Assembly (NCBI GenBank): GCA_900542305.1
Contig: UQMU01000004.1
Span: forward strand, 22,137 to 86,136
Direction: 5' to 3'
From: an uncultured Collinsella sp.
GTDB taxonomy: Bacteria > Actinomycetota > Coriobacteriia > Coriobacteriales > Coriobacteriaceae
Length of the DNA stretch: 64,000 nucleotides
Under the pieces are notes generated by a model that was not told where the DNA came from, did not search any database, and saw nothing but the letters and a program-made list of their open reading frames with translations. Shown here piece after piece: positions 11,153 through 20,795 of this stretch. Every line of letters begins with the position of its first letter. The first letter of the stretch is position 1. Made by a program: the position numbers and the translations under genes.

Positions 11153-11902
11153 TCACCGACCCAACATGAATTCCATCGCACGGAGCCGCTGATCGGTGTG
11201 CGTGGCGGCCCAAACATGCGAAAGCCCCAGCAAAAACGCAGCCGTATGCGGATCGATCCGCTCGTCCATAAGGGAATCGAACGTCATGGACATGAGGGCG
11301 CGAAGCCATGCGACCTCGCCGGTTGAGACCAACTCGGCGCCCGGAACGCTCGACGCGCATGAGCCGCACATGAGGCCGCCCGCCTGGGGCGAAAAATACG
11401 ACAGCATGGGGTCTCCGCATAGCACGCATGCCGAGAAATCGGGTCGGTAACCAACGTGCGACAGCAGTTTAAAGACAAAGGCCGCCACGAGCAGGTCCAT
11501 ATGTGCCGAGTCGAGCCCGCTGCCGACAAGCGTGAGCGCCCGCTGTGTAATGGCAAAGGTAAATGGATCCTCGGCATCCTCGAACGAGCACACGCGCGCA
11601 ACCTCGGCAATCGCGCTGGCGGCACAGGTCGTCTCGTAGTCAGGAGCAGCACCGAGCGGCGCCTCCATAAGCTCGGCCTGAGAAACCACGTCGAGCGACC
11701 GTCCATGCGCCAACAGCATATCAACGGTGCAGAAGAGCTCGCAGCGGGCCGCAAGGCGACCGCCAGGCTTACGTGCGCCCTTGGCCACGGCACGCACCTG
11801 CCGCCCCCGTTCGTCGAGCATCGTCAAGATCAGGTCGGTTTCCTTGAGCTTAGTCTTGTCGAGGACGAGCACCTTCGTGCGATATGTGCGAGAGCCTGCC
11901 AT
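11153..11902 (-). CDS. recO: DNA repair protein RecO
   Basis: 249 aa recombination mediator of the RecFOR pathway. The N-terminal OB fold begins SRTYRTKVLVLDKTKLKETDLILT. A zinc-binding module is visible near residues 158-180 (CVLCGDP, then MCGSCAS). The start ATG at 11902 lies 12 bases after the era stop, so recO is likely translated from the same message as era, dgkA, ybeY and phoH. Confidence 0.92.
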   Translation of the reverse strand: MAGSRTYRTKVLVLDKTKLKETDLILTMLDERGRQVRAVAKGARKPGGRLAARCELFCTVDMLLAHGRSLDVVSQAELMEAPLGAAPDYETTCAASAIAEVARVCSFEDAEDPFTFAITQRALTLVGSGLDSAHMDLLVAAFVFKLLSHVGYRPDFSACVLCGDPMLSYFSPQAGGLMCGSCASSVPGAELVSTGEVAWLRALMSMTFDSLMDERIDPHTAAFLLGLSHVWAATHTDQRLRAMEFMLGR

Positions 11903-11914
11903 GAACGCCGAGGC

Positions 11915-12946
11915 TTAATCTTCGGCGTTATAGCCAAAGCGGCGGATTTGCGCCTCGTCATCGCGCCAGCCGGCCTTGACCTTCACGTCGAGCTCCAAAA
12001 AGACCTGAGTGCCAAAGATACGCTCAAGGTCACGACGGGCATCAATGCCGACATGCTTGATCATCTCGCCGCCCTTGCCGATGATGATGCCCTTTTGGCC
12101 CTCGCGCTCGACGTAAATGGTGGCGTGCACGCGCAGTACCTTCTTGGTCTGCTCGAGCGCATCGCAGATCACGCCAACGGAGTGCGGAATCTCATCACGG
12201 GTGCGGCGCAAGACCTTCTCGCGCACAAACTCGGCAACGAGCGTCTCATCGGAAGCGTCAGTACCCATGTCCTCGGGGAACCAACGCGGACCCTCGGGCA
12301 AAAAGTGCGCAACGGTCTCGATAAAGGCATCGACGTTGAAGTTCTTGACCGACGACGTCACAATCTCGTCGTCATATTCCATAAGCTCGTGGGCAGCCTT
12401 AAGCTGCTCCATGACCTGTGCGGGGTCGGCCTCATCGGCCTTGGTGAGCACCAGGACCTTCTTGGAACGAGCGCTCTTGACGCGCTCGGCAACCCAGGCG
12501 TCTCCCCTGCCGATCGGCTTGGTGGCATCAATCAAAAACGCGACGACGTCGACATCGTTTAACTCGAACAGTGCGCTCTTGTTGAGCTCGGACCCCAGGC
12601 CGTCCTTGGGCTTATGAATACCCGGGGTATCGACAAAGACCAGCTGGTAGCCGGGACGGTTGACGACGGCGCGCATGCGACGGCGGGTCGTCTGTGCCAC
12701 CGGCGAGGTGATGGCGACCTTTTTGCCATAGCAGGCATTAAGCAGCGTGGACTTGCCGGCGTTGGGGCGTCCGACCAGGGCCACAAAGCCGCTGCGGAAA
12801 CCGGGTTCCACGTCACCAAAGCCCGCGAGGTTCTCATCCTCGTCGCACAGGGCGTCGAGTTCCTCGTCGCTCATGCCCTCAAACGGGTCGAACTCCTCGG
12901 CCTCGTCATCCAAAATCTCATCGATAGGCTGCATATTGTCGGACAT
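11915..12946 (-). CDS. era: GTPase Era
   Basis: 343 aa ribosome-assembly GTPase acting on 16S rRNA. Motifs are GRPNAGKST (G1), DTPGI (G3) and LTKAD (G4). The C-terminal KH domain carries IIIGKGGEMIKHVG. Against about 300 aa in most bacteria, it has an acidic N-terminal extension of about 50 residues (DDEAEEFDPFEGMSDEELDA) before the GTPase domain. The ATG at 12946 follows GAAAGGGATTCCC. It sits downstream of ybeY and dgkA, a common arrangement. Confidence 0.95.
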   Translation of the reverse strand: MSDNMQPIDEILDDEAEEFDPFEGMSDEELDALCDEDENLAGFGDVEPGFRSGFVALVGRPNAGKSTLLNACYGKKVAITSPVAQTTRRRMRAVVNRPGYQLVFVDTPGIHKPKDGLGSELNKSALFELNDVDVVAFLIDATKPIGRGDAWVAERVKSARSKKVLVLTKADEADPAQVMEQLKAAHELMEYDDEIVTSSVKNFNVDAFIETVAHFLPEGPRWFPEDMGTDASDETLVAEFVREKVLRRTRDEIPHSVGVICDALEQTKKVLRVHATIYVEREGQKGIIIGKGGEMIKHVGIDARRDLERIFGTQVFLELDVKVKAGWRDDEAQIRRFGYNAED

Positions 12947-12958
12947 GGGAATCCCTTT

Positions 12959-13336
12959 CTAAATAAAGCCGAGCGCGTGGGCAAATACCAGCACGCCCAC
13001 AATCGCGGCGGTGATGGAAAGAATGTATACAGAGGCGGCGGCGATGTCCTTCGCACGCTTGGCCAGCGGATGGAGCTCCTGGGTCGCCAGGTCGACGATG
13101 GCCTCCATAGCGGTGTTGCACAGCTCGCCGTGAATCACCAGGCCACAACAGATGATAATCGTGGCCCACTCGGCAATGTCGAGTCCCACGATGCAGCCGG
13201 CAATGACGGTACACACGCCCGCAACGAGCATGACCTTGATGTTGCGCTCGGTCTTGACGGCGGTAACGAAGCCCTCCATGGCGTAGGAAAACGACTTAAA
13301 GAAGGACGGATGGTCCTTGTTCGATCCGGGAATCAT
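12959..13336 (-). CDS. dgkA: Diacylglycerol/undecaprenol kinase (DgkA family)
   Basis: 125 aa small integral membrane kinase with three predicted transmembrane segments. It shows the family pattern FxxAxxG...ERNIKVML near residue 32 and GELCNTAMEAIVDL near residue 75, with the catalytic E and N. In Gram-positive bacteria the usual substrate is undecaprenol, recycled into cell-wall carrier lipid; that assignment is from family knowledge. It lies in the phoH-ybeY-dgkA-era series with nine bases after ybeY. Confidence 0.92.
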   Translation of the reverse strand: MIPGSNKDHPSFFKSFSYAMEGFVTAVKTERNIKVMLVAGVCTVIAGCIVGLDIAEWATIIICCGLVIHGELCNTAMEAIVDLATQELHPLAKRAKDIAAASVYILSITAAIVGVLVFAHALGFI

Positions 13337-13345
13337 AGACGGCTC

Positions 13346-13855
13346 CTAGTCGTGGGCGTGGTTGGTGATGGGGCCGACGTGGACCAGCTTGGGGTCCTCG
13401 CCGCGCTCGAGCGCCAGATCGCGCAGGATGGCGTCCTCGCGGGCCTCCATGACCTCGGCCTCGTCGTCCTCGATGTGGTCATAGCCCAGCAGGTGCAGCA
13501 TTCCGTGTACGAGCATCAGACGGCACTCGTCAGCGGGGCTATTGCCAAAACCGGGGGCCTGACGGGCAATAACCTGCGGGGCAAGGATAATATCGCCGAG
13601 CTCGAGCGTCTCATCGGCGGGAATGTCATCGTCAAAGGCCGAATCGCACTCAAACGAGAGCACATCGGTGGTGCGGTCGATACCGCGCCACTCGTGGTTG
13701 AGCTCGTGCATCTCGTCCTCGTCGACATACGAAAGGGAAATCTCGACTTCACGTTCAACGCCCTCGGCGGCAAGCACAACCTCGCAGATGTGCTCCACCT
13801 CCTGCGCGTCGAGCAGCGTATCGAGCTCGGCATCGTTGCTGATCAATACACTCAA
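13346..13855 (-). CDS. ybeY: Endoribonuclease YbeY (rRNA maturation)
   Basis: 169 aa metal-dependent single-strand endoribonuclease involved in 16S rRNA 3' maturation and ribosome quality control. The zinc-binding motif HGMLHLLGYDH is at about residues 116-126. The start is TTG at 13855, with AAAGGAG five bases before it, overlapping the phoH stop by four bases (TTGA). This indicates translational coupling. Confidence 0.94.
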   Translation of the reverse strand: MSVLISNDAELDTLLDAQEVEHICEVVLAAEGVEREVEISLSYVDEDEMHELNHEWRGIDRTTDVLSFECDSAFDDDIPADETLELGDIILAPQVIARQAPGFGNSPADECRLMLVHGMLHLLGYDHIEDDEAEVMEAREDAILRDLALERGEDPKLVHVGPITNHAHD

Positions 13856-14838
13856 CGGGACTCCTTTCGGTCGCGCGGGCGCTGCTCGCGCACGTCATCA
13901 TAAGCTTCATATGCCTCGACGATACGACCCACCAGGGCATGGCGCACCACGTCGGCGCGCTCCAGGTGCGCAAACGCCACATCGTCAACACGGCCCAAAA
14001 TCTTCTCGACATCCGTCAAGCCACCACGACGACCCACCAGGTCACGCTGGCTCAGGTCGCCGGTAATCACGAACTTAGAGTTAAAGCCCAAGCGCGTCAG
14101 GAACATCTTCATCTGCTCGGGCGTGGTATTTTGCGCCTCGTCGAGCACCACGAAGGCATCGCTCAGCGTGCGGCCGCGCATGTAGGCAAGCGGGGCGATC
14201 TCGATCACGCCGCGCTCCATAAGCTCATCGGTGCGCTCGCGATCCATCATGTCAAAAAGGGCGTCGTAGAGCGGACGCATGTAGGGATCGATCTTTTCCT
14301 CAAGAGTACCGGGCAAAAAGCCCAGATTCTCCCCCGCCTCGACAACCGGACGCGTCAAGATCAGACGGCCCACCTCGTGACGCTTGAGCGCGGCAACGGC
14401 GAGCGCCATGGCCAGATAGGTCTTACCGGTACCGGCAGGACCCAAGCCAAAGGTGATGGTATGCAAGCGAATGGCATCCACATAGCGCTTTTGCCCGAGC
14501 GTCTTGGGACGAATGACACGGCCGCGATACGAAAGCAGCACGTCATCGCGAAGCGACGTAGCCTCGTGCTCACCGTCGCGCAGAACGGCCAGACAGCGCG
14601 AGACATCGTCGGCAGAAAGCGTGCGCCCGGCAGCAGCCTCACGAAAGGCATGTTCGAAAAAACGCACCACGAGTTCGACCTCGTCCGGGTCGCCGCTCAC
14701 GGCGATGCTATCGCCACGGGCGACCACGTGAGCGCGAACCAAGCTCTCGAGCACGCGAAGGACGCCGTCGCCGGCGCCCAAAACGCACGAGGGATCAATT
14801 CCCTCGGGAACGGTAAGTCTAATCTTCGAGGCTTCCAT
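13852..14838 (-). CDS. phoH: PhoH-family ATPase
   Basis: 328 aa P-loop ATPase. The start at 14838 (MEASKIRLTVPEG) is chosen because a GGGAGG site precedes it. It shows Walker A GPAGTGKTYLAMA near residue 138 and the Walker B region AFVVLDEAQNTT near residue 235. PhoH proteins next to YbeY (the YbeZ type) are thought to act as the ATPase partner in rRNA processing. The 5' end overlaps the last 20 bases of mtaB. Confidence 0.92.
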   Translation of the reverse strand: MEASKIRLTVPEGIDPSCVLGAGDGVLRVLESLVRAHVVARGDSIAVSGDPDEVELVVRFFEHAFREAAAGRTLSADDVSRCLAVLRDGEHEATSLRDDVLLSYRGRVIRPKTLGQKRYVDAIRLHTITFGLGPAGTGKTYLAMALAVAALKRHEVGRLILTRPVVEAGENLGFLPGTLEEKIDPYMRPLYDALFDMMDRERTDELMERGVIEIAPLAYMRGRTLSDAFVVLDEAQNTTPEQMKMFLTRLGFNSKFVITGDLSQRDLVGRRGGLTDVEKILGRVDDVAFAHLERADVVRHALVGRIVEAYEAYDDVREQRPRDRKESR

Positions 14839-16111
14839 GAACCTCCCTGCGTGCATGGACCAAGCCGGAATCATCGACTCCGATGATAGCAACATCGAGC
14901 AGGCACGGGGCTGTAAGTCCACAGGTATCGTCAAGACGGGCATGATGGAACGAGCCGAGCGTCAGGTTGTCGCCATACTCGAGCACGGCACGCTCGACCG
15001 TGCCCACGCGACGGCGAGCGTCGGCAATAGCGAGCTCCTGTGCAGCGGCCCGCATACGACGGCTGCGCTCGGCCATAACCTCGGGCGGAACCTGGTCGGG
15101 CATGTCGGCAGCAAGGGTACCGGGACGCTTGCTGTAGCGGAACACGTGCATACGCGAGAAACCCACACGGCGGCACAGCGCCAGCGACTCCTCGAACTCC
15201 TCGTCCGTCTCACCAGGGAAGCCGACAATAACGTCGCAAGAAAGTGACGCCTGCGGCAGATTGGCGCGAATCATACGCACCGTGTCCTCAAAGGCCTCCG
15301 CACTATAGGGACGGCCCATGCGATGCAGGGTCGCCGTGCAGCCGGACTGCACGGGCAGGTGCAAAAACGGGGCGATACGCTGCGGATAGCGCGCCATAAC
15401 CTTAAGCAGGCGCTCAGAGATATCCATGGGCTCGACCGAGGAAATGCGCACATGCGGAATAGACGTGCGCTCCATGATGGCCTCGAGCAGCTCATCGATT
15501 TCGACGTGCTCGTCGGTCGCGCTCTTGCCATCGTAGGCACCCAGGTTCACACCGGTCAGCACCACCTCGGGCACGCCGGCCTCCTGGGCCTCGCGAACTT
15601 GCTCGAGCACGGACTCGACGGGCACGGAGCGCTCGGGGCCGCGTGCCTTCCACACAATGCAATAGGTGCAGCGATGGTTGCAGCCGTCCTGAATCTTCAC
15701 GCCCAGGCGAGAGCGACCGAGCGCATCGACCACCTCGCCATCGCTGCAGGCGGGAACGCTATCGGATTCGACACCCAGCACCTCGCAGACGCGCTCGGCG
15801 ACGTCAATCTTGGACGGCTCGGCGATCACGCGATCGGAGAGCTCCAGCAACTCCTCGGGATGCAGGTTGACGACGCAGCCGGTTACGACCACGTAAGGGT
15901 CGTTAGGATGGGCCAGCGCATGACGGACGGCCTTACGGGTCTTGGCCTCGGCCTCGCCCGTAACGGCACAGGTGTTAATGACGATCAGATCGGCATCCTG
16001 GGGATCCACAATAGCAAAGCCCAGGCGCATAAGATCGGCAGTGATACGGTCAGACTCAACCCGGTTGACGCGGCAGCCGAGGTTGACGACGGAAATATGG
16101 GGTGCGAGCAC
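14819..16111 (-). CDS. mtaB: tRNA (t6A37) methylthiotransferase MtaB
   Basis: 430 aa radical-SAM methylthiotransferase that converts t6A to ms2t6A at position 37 of ANN-decoding tRNAs. Cluster cysteines appear in NLGCRVN (C13), NTCAVT and VTGCV. The radical-SAM motif is CNHRCTYC near residue 145. The LGCRVN signature identifies MtaB rather than RimO or MiaB. The start is GTG at 16111 with AAGGAG before it. A short C-terminal TRAM-like region is present. It is flanked by dnaJ and phoH. Confidence 0.92.
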   Translation of the reverse strand: MLAPHISVVNLGCRVNRVESDRITADLMRLGFAIVDPQDADLIVINTCAVTGEAEAKTRKAVRHALAHPNDPYVVVTGCVVNLHPEELLELSDRVIAEPSKIDVAERVCEVLGVESDSVPACSDGEVVDALGRSRLGVKIQDGCNHRCTYCIVWKARGPERSVPVESVLEQVREAQEAGVPEVVLTGVNLGAYDGKSATDEHVEIDELLEAIMERTSIPHVRISSVEPMDISERLLKVMARYPQRIAPFLHLPVQSGCTATLHRMGRPYSAEAFEDTVRMIRANLPQASLSCDVIVGFPGETDEEFEESLALCRRVGFSRMHVFRYSKRPGTLAADMPDQVPPEVMAERSRRMRAAAQELAIADARRRVGTVERAVLEYGDNLTLGSFHHARLDDTCGLTAPCLLDVAIIGVDDSGLVHARREVHGSLED

Positions 16112-16120
16112 GCGGGCTCC

Positions 16121-17269
16121 TTAATCGAGGATATCGTCGAGGGCACTCTTGATACGGTCGGTCACCGACTTCTTACCGGAAGCGACGTCATCGCCCATCT
16201 CATCGGCAAAAGCACGGAGCAGCTCGTGTTGCTTATTGGAAAGATTGGTGGGAACGACCACGCGCAGTTGCACGATCAGGCGACCACGCGAACCGCCACC
16301 GCCAATGCGCGGCATGCCGTAATTATTGACGCTCACGGTGTCGCCGTACTGTGTACCAGCAGGGACCGTCACCTTGACGACCTCATCGGGCATAATGCCC
16401 TCGACCTCGATCTCGCAGCCGAGCGCTGCCTGCGCAATCGAAATATCGCTCACGAGGTACAGGTCGTCACCGTTGCGCTTAAAACGCTCGTGGTCGGCGA
16501 CGCGCACGTTGACGATCAGGTCGCCCGAGGGCTCGCCGCGAAGGCCAGCCTCGCCAAAGCCGCTCACGCGCAGCTGGCGACCGGTCGAAACGCCGGCGGG
16601 GATATCGATGTCGATCTTTTCATGTGAAGGCGTGCGGCCCTGACCGTCGCAGGTCTCGCAGGGATGATCGATGACCGTGCCCTCGCCGTGGCAGTCGGGA
16701 CAAGGCGAAGAGGACTGAACCTGGCCCAGGAACGAACGCTGGACCGTCGTGACATAGCCCGTGCCGTGGCAGCGGCTGCACTGCTTTTCCTGCGCGCCCT
16801 CGGCCCTACCGGTGCCATTGCAATCCTCACAGGGAGCAAGGCGGTCATAGCTGATCGTCTTTTTGCACCCGAGTGCCGCCTCCTCGAGCGTCACCGAAAG
16901 GGAGATGGCCATGTCGCGGCCGCGACGACGCTCACGGCGATTTCGGGCGCCACCGCCGGCACCGCCGCCAAAGAACGACGAGAAGAGGTCGTCCATGCCC
17001 ATGCCGCCAAAGATATCGTTAATGTCGACGTAGCCCGAACCACCAGGGCCGTCGGCAGTGCCGTAACGGTCGTAGTTAGCACGCTTCTGCTCATCGGAAA
17101 GAACGGAATATGCCTCGTTGAGCTCTTTGAACTTGGCCTCGGCCTCGGGGTCGTCCGAAACGTCCGGGTGTACGGTACGGGCCTTCTTTAGAAACGCGCG
17201 CTTAATCGTCCGCGCGTCGGCATCCTTGTCGACGCCAAGCACCTCGTAGTAATCCCTATTTTCCGACAC
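16121..17269 (-). CDS. dnaJ: Chaperone protein DnaJ
   Basis: 382 aa Hsp40 cochaperone of DnaK. The J domain (residues about 4-70) has the HPD motif in ARTVHPDVS. A Gly/Phe-rich region (FGGMGMDDLFSSFFGGG) follows. The zinc finger has four CxxCxGxG repeats (CEDCNGTG, CSRCHGTG, CPDCHGEG, CETCDGQG). Both C-terminal substrate-binding domains are present. The GTG at 17269 follows AAGGATTCGGTC and gives MSENRDYYEVLGV, the normal N-terminus. A second, unusual J protein lies immediately upstream. Confidence 0.95.
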   Translation of the reverse strand: MSENRDYYEVLGVDKDADARTIKRAFLKKARTVHPDVSDDPEAEAKFKELNEAYSVLSDEQKRANYDRYGTADGPGGSGYVDINDIFGGMGMDDLFSSFFGGGAGGGARNRRERRRGRDMAISLSVTLEEAALGCKKTISYDRLAPCEDCNGTGRAEGAQEKQCSRCHGTGYVTTVQRSFLGQVQSSSPCPDCHGEGTVIDHPCETCDGQGRTPSHEKIDIDIPAGVSTGRQLRVSGFGEAGLRGEPSGDLIVNVRVADHERFKRNGDDLYLVSDISIAQAALGCEIEVEGIMPDEVVKVTVPAGTQYGDTVSVNNYGMPRIGGGGSRGRLIVQLRVVVPTNLSNKQHELLRAFADEMGDDVASGKKSVTDRIKSALDDILD

Positions 17270-17350
17270 GACCGAATCCTTCCGACTTTCATTATTGTCA
17301 CAGTGCGTCCTATACCCAAGCTGGGCCGGCCGCAAACAGAGGGTTTGATG

Positions 17351-18454
17351 TTATTGCATTGCGTAGGGTGAAAGCATGGCACGTTGCGAGCAGCTCGCAA
17401 ACCAAACCGACACGAGCGCAAACATAAATCCGTTGGCAAAACCGTTGGCAAACTGCATCGCGCCGCGCTTCCACCACAGCAGGCTGCGGTGCAGCACGCC
17501 GTCCGAGAGCACCATGAACAGGCCCATGGCAAACGGAATAAAGCACATCACGGCAAAGGCCGAGAACACGCCCGAGATGGCCGATAGCACCAAAAACGGC
17601 GCCACGATGCCCATCAGGTAAAAACCGGTACGGGCCTTGCCTTCCAGGCGCTCGGCCTCAACATGGGCGCGACCGACCAGATCACCGCCAGAGGCGCCGT
17701 TGGTGCCGGCGTGGCCCATGCCGCCAATACGTACCTCGTCGCCATCGTGCGTGCCGGCGGGAAACTCAATCGTCTGCTCGGAGGTCACACGGGTCCGCCC
17801 GCTGCCGCCGCAATCGGGACAGGGGTCGGCGACGACCTTACCGGAGCCACCGCACTCAGGGCAGACCGACTGGAACGTGCCGGCACCAAACAGAAAGGAC
17901 AGGTCGACATCGATGTGACCGCGACCGCCGCAGCTCGGACAGGTATGTGCATGCTCGGACGAAACAGAGCCCGAACCACCGCAGTGACCACAGGTATCGA
18001 AGCGCGTATAGCGGACGGTCTTGTGGGCACCGCCCTTGGCCTCCTTGGCGTCGAGTTTGATATCGACGACCACATTGGCGCCGTTCTCGGGATTGTAAGC
18101 AGCCTGCCCACGACGCTGCTGGCCCCAAGCGCCGCCAAAGGGAAAACCGCCCTCAAAGGGATTGCCATAGCCTGTGTTGCCGGCGTAGCCGCCACCATAG
18201 GGCGAAGCCGTAGGAGCACCGGCAAAGGGATTGCCCGAGCGCATGGCGTCGTAGCGCGCACGTTTTTGCTCATCCGAAAGCACGGCGTAGGCCTCGGAAA
18301 CCTCTTTAAACTTTTCCTCGGCATCCGGCTCTTTGTTGACGTCCGGATGGAGCTTGCGGGCCTTTTGCTGAAAGGCCTTTTGAATATCACGCGAGGTGGC
18401 GTCCTTGGAGACACCCAGAATCTCGTAGTAATCTTTTTCGTTCATCGTCGCCAT
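17351..18454 (-). CDS. DnaJ-like protein with zinc finger and C-terminal membrane segments
   Basis: 367 aa. An intact J domain (residues about 4-72, HPD in ARKLHPDVN) is followed by a Gly/Pro/Tyr-rich linker. Four zinc-finger repeats are present ([32 protein letters not shown]). Only the first part of a DnaJ C-terminal domain remains ([21 protein letters not shown]). The rest is replaced by about 120 residues with two or three hydrophobic segments ([52 protein letters not shown]). It may recruit DnaK to the membrane; that is inference. The ATG at 18454 follows AGGAGG. Confidence 0.82.
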   Translation of the reverse strand: MATMNEKDYYEILGVSKDATSRDIQKAFQQKARKLHPDVNKEPDAEEKFKEVSEAYAVLSDEQKRARYDAMRSGNPFAGAPTASPYGGGYAGNTGYGNPFEGGFPFGGAWGQQRRGQAAYNPENGANVVVDIKLDAKEAKGGAHKTVRYTRFDTCGHCGGSGSVSSEHAHTCPSCGGRGHIDVDLSFLFGAGTFQSVCPECGGSGKVVADPCPDCGGSGRTRVTSEQTIEFPAGTHDGDEVRIGGMGHAGTNGASGGDLVGRAHVEAERLEGKARTGFYLMGIVAPFLVLSAISGVFSAFAVMCFIPFAMGLFMVLSDGVLHRSLLWWKRGAMQFANGFANGFMFALVSVWFASCSQRAMLSPYAMQ

Positions 18455-18512
18455 GCGCGGCAACCTCCTGCTCACAGCAGCGTATATATTCCGGTAATTC
18501 TACCCGAGCGGC

Positions 18513-19745
18513 CTAAGCTAGATCCCAAAACAGCTCGAACAGAACATTTCCATCGAGCCAGCCCAAGTGTGTCGGCGCCAGACGAGCTCGAACATAGCCC
18601 GCGACGACATCTGCCGAAGTGAAAGGTCCCTCATGGACCCCGAGCGTCTCGGGCACCCAAGTGGCAAGACCCAATTCGAGCGCGCGATCGCAGGCAGCTG
18701 CCAGCTCATCGGCCGGGATGACGCAAGCTGCACGAACCAACAGGTCGGACGCAACACCGCCCGTCATGCGACAAGACAGCATCAGGTCTTCAGCCGCAGC
18801 CTCACGCTGCGACAGATATTCGGCCTCAAACGCCGTCGCGTCATCGTCACGTTGCACCAGACGCACGCGGTACGAATCGCCTCGAGAAGACACGCCGGGG
18901 AACAAACCTGCAAGACGGTCGAAATCCTCGGCGTCGAGCATGCCCGCGGCGGAACGACCCAGGCCCAAATAGCCCTGGCCGGTCCAGTAGGCAATGTTAT
19001 GGGCGCACTCATGTCCGTCGAGCGCATAGCTTGCCACCTCATACGGGTGATAGCCGGCCGCACCCAGACGCTCACGCGCCACATCCATGCACGAAGCTTG
19101 AAAATCCTCGTCGGGCTCGACCGACTCGTCGCGGCACGCCATGCGATAAAGGGGAGTCCCCTCCTCAAGCGTGAGCGGGTAGACCGACACATGATGCGGA
19201 GCCGCCGCCAGCACGCCATCGAGCGTGCGCTTCCAACTCGCTGCGGTCTGCCCGGGAAGTCCGCACATAAGGTCGCACGACACGTCAAGCCCAGAGTTCT
19301 TGACCGTCGCGATGGCGGCAAACGCCCGATCGGCATCGTGAATACGGCCGATGGCGGTAAGTTCGGTGTTATCGAGCGTTTGCACGCCCAGAGAGACGCG
19401 TGTGACACCAACCTTGGCAAGCGCAGTGGCAAGCTCGGCGGTCAGCGACTCGGGATTGGCCTCGCAGGTAAACTCAACGGGGGCGCACCACGCACGAATA
19501 CGCCGCGCCAGCTCCACCAGGCGCTCCCCCGCCAGCGACGGCGTACCGCCGCCAACATAGACGGTGCGGATATGGTCAAGGGCCCCAGCCTTGCCAAAAG
19601 CATCGAGGCGCGCGAACAACTGCTCAAAATAGACATCGAGCGCAGCACTCAGGTCGCACGGAGAAAAACTGCGCGAGTCAAAGTCGCAGTACCGGCACTT
19701 TTGGGCGCAAAACGGCACGTGCACGTACAGCGCGGTAACGGCCAC
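18513..19745 (-). CDS. hemW: Radical-SAM heme chaperone HemW
   Basis: 410 aa HemN-like radical-SAM protein that inserts or traffics heme rather than acting as coproporphyrinogen oxidase. The cluster motif CAQKCRYCDF is at residues 13-22; VYVGGGTPS and the C-terminal HemN region follow. Assignment to HemW rather than HemN rests on length and the N-terminal pattern. It lies two bases after dus in the order lepA-dus-hemW-dnaJ, partly conserved in Gram-positives. Confidence 0.88.
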   Translation of the reverse strand: MAVTALYVHVPFCAQKCRYCDFDSRSFSPCDLSAALDVYFEQLFARLDAFGKAGALDHIRTVYVGGGTPSLAGERLVELARRIRAWCAPVEFTCEANPESLTAELATALAKVGVTRVSLGVQTLDNTELTAIGRIHDADRAFAAIATVKNSGLDVSCDLMCGLPGQTAASWKRTLDGVLAAAPHHVSVYPLTLEEGTPLYRMACRDESVEPDEDFQASCMDVARERLGAAGYHPYEVASYALDGHECAHNIAYWTGQGYLGLGRSAAGMLDAEDFDRLAGLFPGVSSRGDSYRVRLVQRDDDATAFEAEYLSQREAAAEDLMLSCRMTGGVASDLLVRAACVIPADELAAACDRALELGLATWVPETLGVHEGPFTSADVVAGYVRARLAPTHLGWLDGNVLFELFWDLA

Positions 19746-19747
19746 CC

Positions 19748-20791
19748 TTAAGCCTCCAGAGGATGAGGGGGCACCGATTCGCCGGCGGCAAGGGCGGCCT
19801 CGCAGGCCACCACATCGCGCTCGATCTCATCGACCAGTGCCATAAACTCCTCGTAAGTGGAACAGCGCACCACATGGGCACGCCAAGCGGCGGCATGGGG
19901 CATGCCTTTTAAGTACCAGCTTGCATACGTGCGGGCACGCGACATGAGCGGCAGGAGCTCATGCGTCAGCGTTAGGTGCTCACGCAGGGCGTCCAGGCGC
20001 TCGACCGAGCTGCGCGGCGGCACCGGTATGCCATCGAGCGCAAGAGCGCGAGCATCACCAAAGACCCAGGGATTACCGTAGATACCGCGCGCGATAAACA
20101 CCGCGCTGGCACCCGAGTTGCGCAGATGCTCCGCGGCATCCTCGGCCGAGAACACATCGCCCGAACCAATCACGGGAATCTCAACGGCGTCGGCAACCTC
20201 ATCGACGACCGACCAATCGGCCTGGCCCGTATAGAGCTGCGTGGCGCAACGACCATGCACGGCGACTGCGGCAGCCCCTGCGCCCTCAAGCATCTGGGCA
20301 AATGTCGCGGCATTGCGGTCCTCGGCATAAAAACCTTTGCGAATCTTGACGGTCACGGGCACGTGCGCCGCGCCCACCGTGGCCTCGACGATCTTCTCCG
20401 CCAGGTCGGGCGTGCGCATGAGCGCCGAGCCCTCGCCCTTGGTAACGACCTTGCGGGCGGGGCATGCCATATTGATATCGATGAGCGACAGGCGATCGCC
20501 AACGCGCTCCTCGACGGCAGCGACGGCGCTCGCAAACTGATCGGGCTTGGAGCCAAAGAGTTGCACGCAAATCTGCTGCTCCTCGTCGGCCGGTAGCACC
20601 AGGCGCCAGGTCTTGTTGCTGGCATAGGCAAGGCCCGCCACGCTCACCATCTCGCTGTAGGCAAGGTTGGCACCGCGACGGCGGCACATGATGCGGTAGG
20701 CAGGGTCGGTCACGCCCGCCATGGGAGCCATAAGGAACGGCTGCTCGGCATAGGCGCCCAGCAGCCGCTTGCTGTATTCAGAAAGCGCCAT
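19748..20791 (-). CDS. dus: tRNA-dihydrouridine synthase
   Basis: 347 aa flavoenzyme reducing uridine to dihydrouridine in tRNA D-loops. The TIM-barrel N-terminus has LMAPMAGVTDPAYR. The catalytic loop is NMACPARKVVTKGEGSALM, with the general-acid cysteine near residue 110. FMN contacts are suggested by GSGDVFS and IARGIYGNPW. Which uridine it modifies cannot be read from the sequence. It lies four bases downstream of lepA. Confidence 0.92.
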   Translation of the reverse strand: MALSEYSKRLLGAYAEQPFLMAPMAGVTDPAYRIMCRRRGANLAYSEMVSVAGLAYASNKTWRLVLPADEEQQICVQLFGSKPDQFASAVAAVEERVGDRLSLIDINMACPARKVVTKGEGSALMRTPDLAEKIVEATVGAAHVPVTVKIRKGFYAEDRNAATFAQMLEGAGAAAVAVHGRCATQLYTGQADWSVVDEVADAVEIPVIGSGDVFSAEDAAEHLRNSGASAVFIARGIYGNPWVFGDARALALDGIPVPPRSSVERLDALREHLTLTHELLPLMSRARTYASWYLKGMPHAAAWRAHVVRCSTYEEFMALVDEIERDVVACEAALAAGESVPPHPLEA

Positions 20792-20795
20792 AGAC

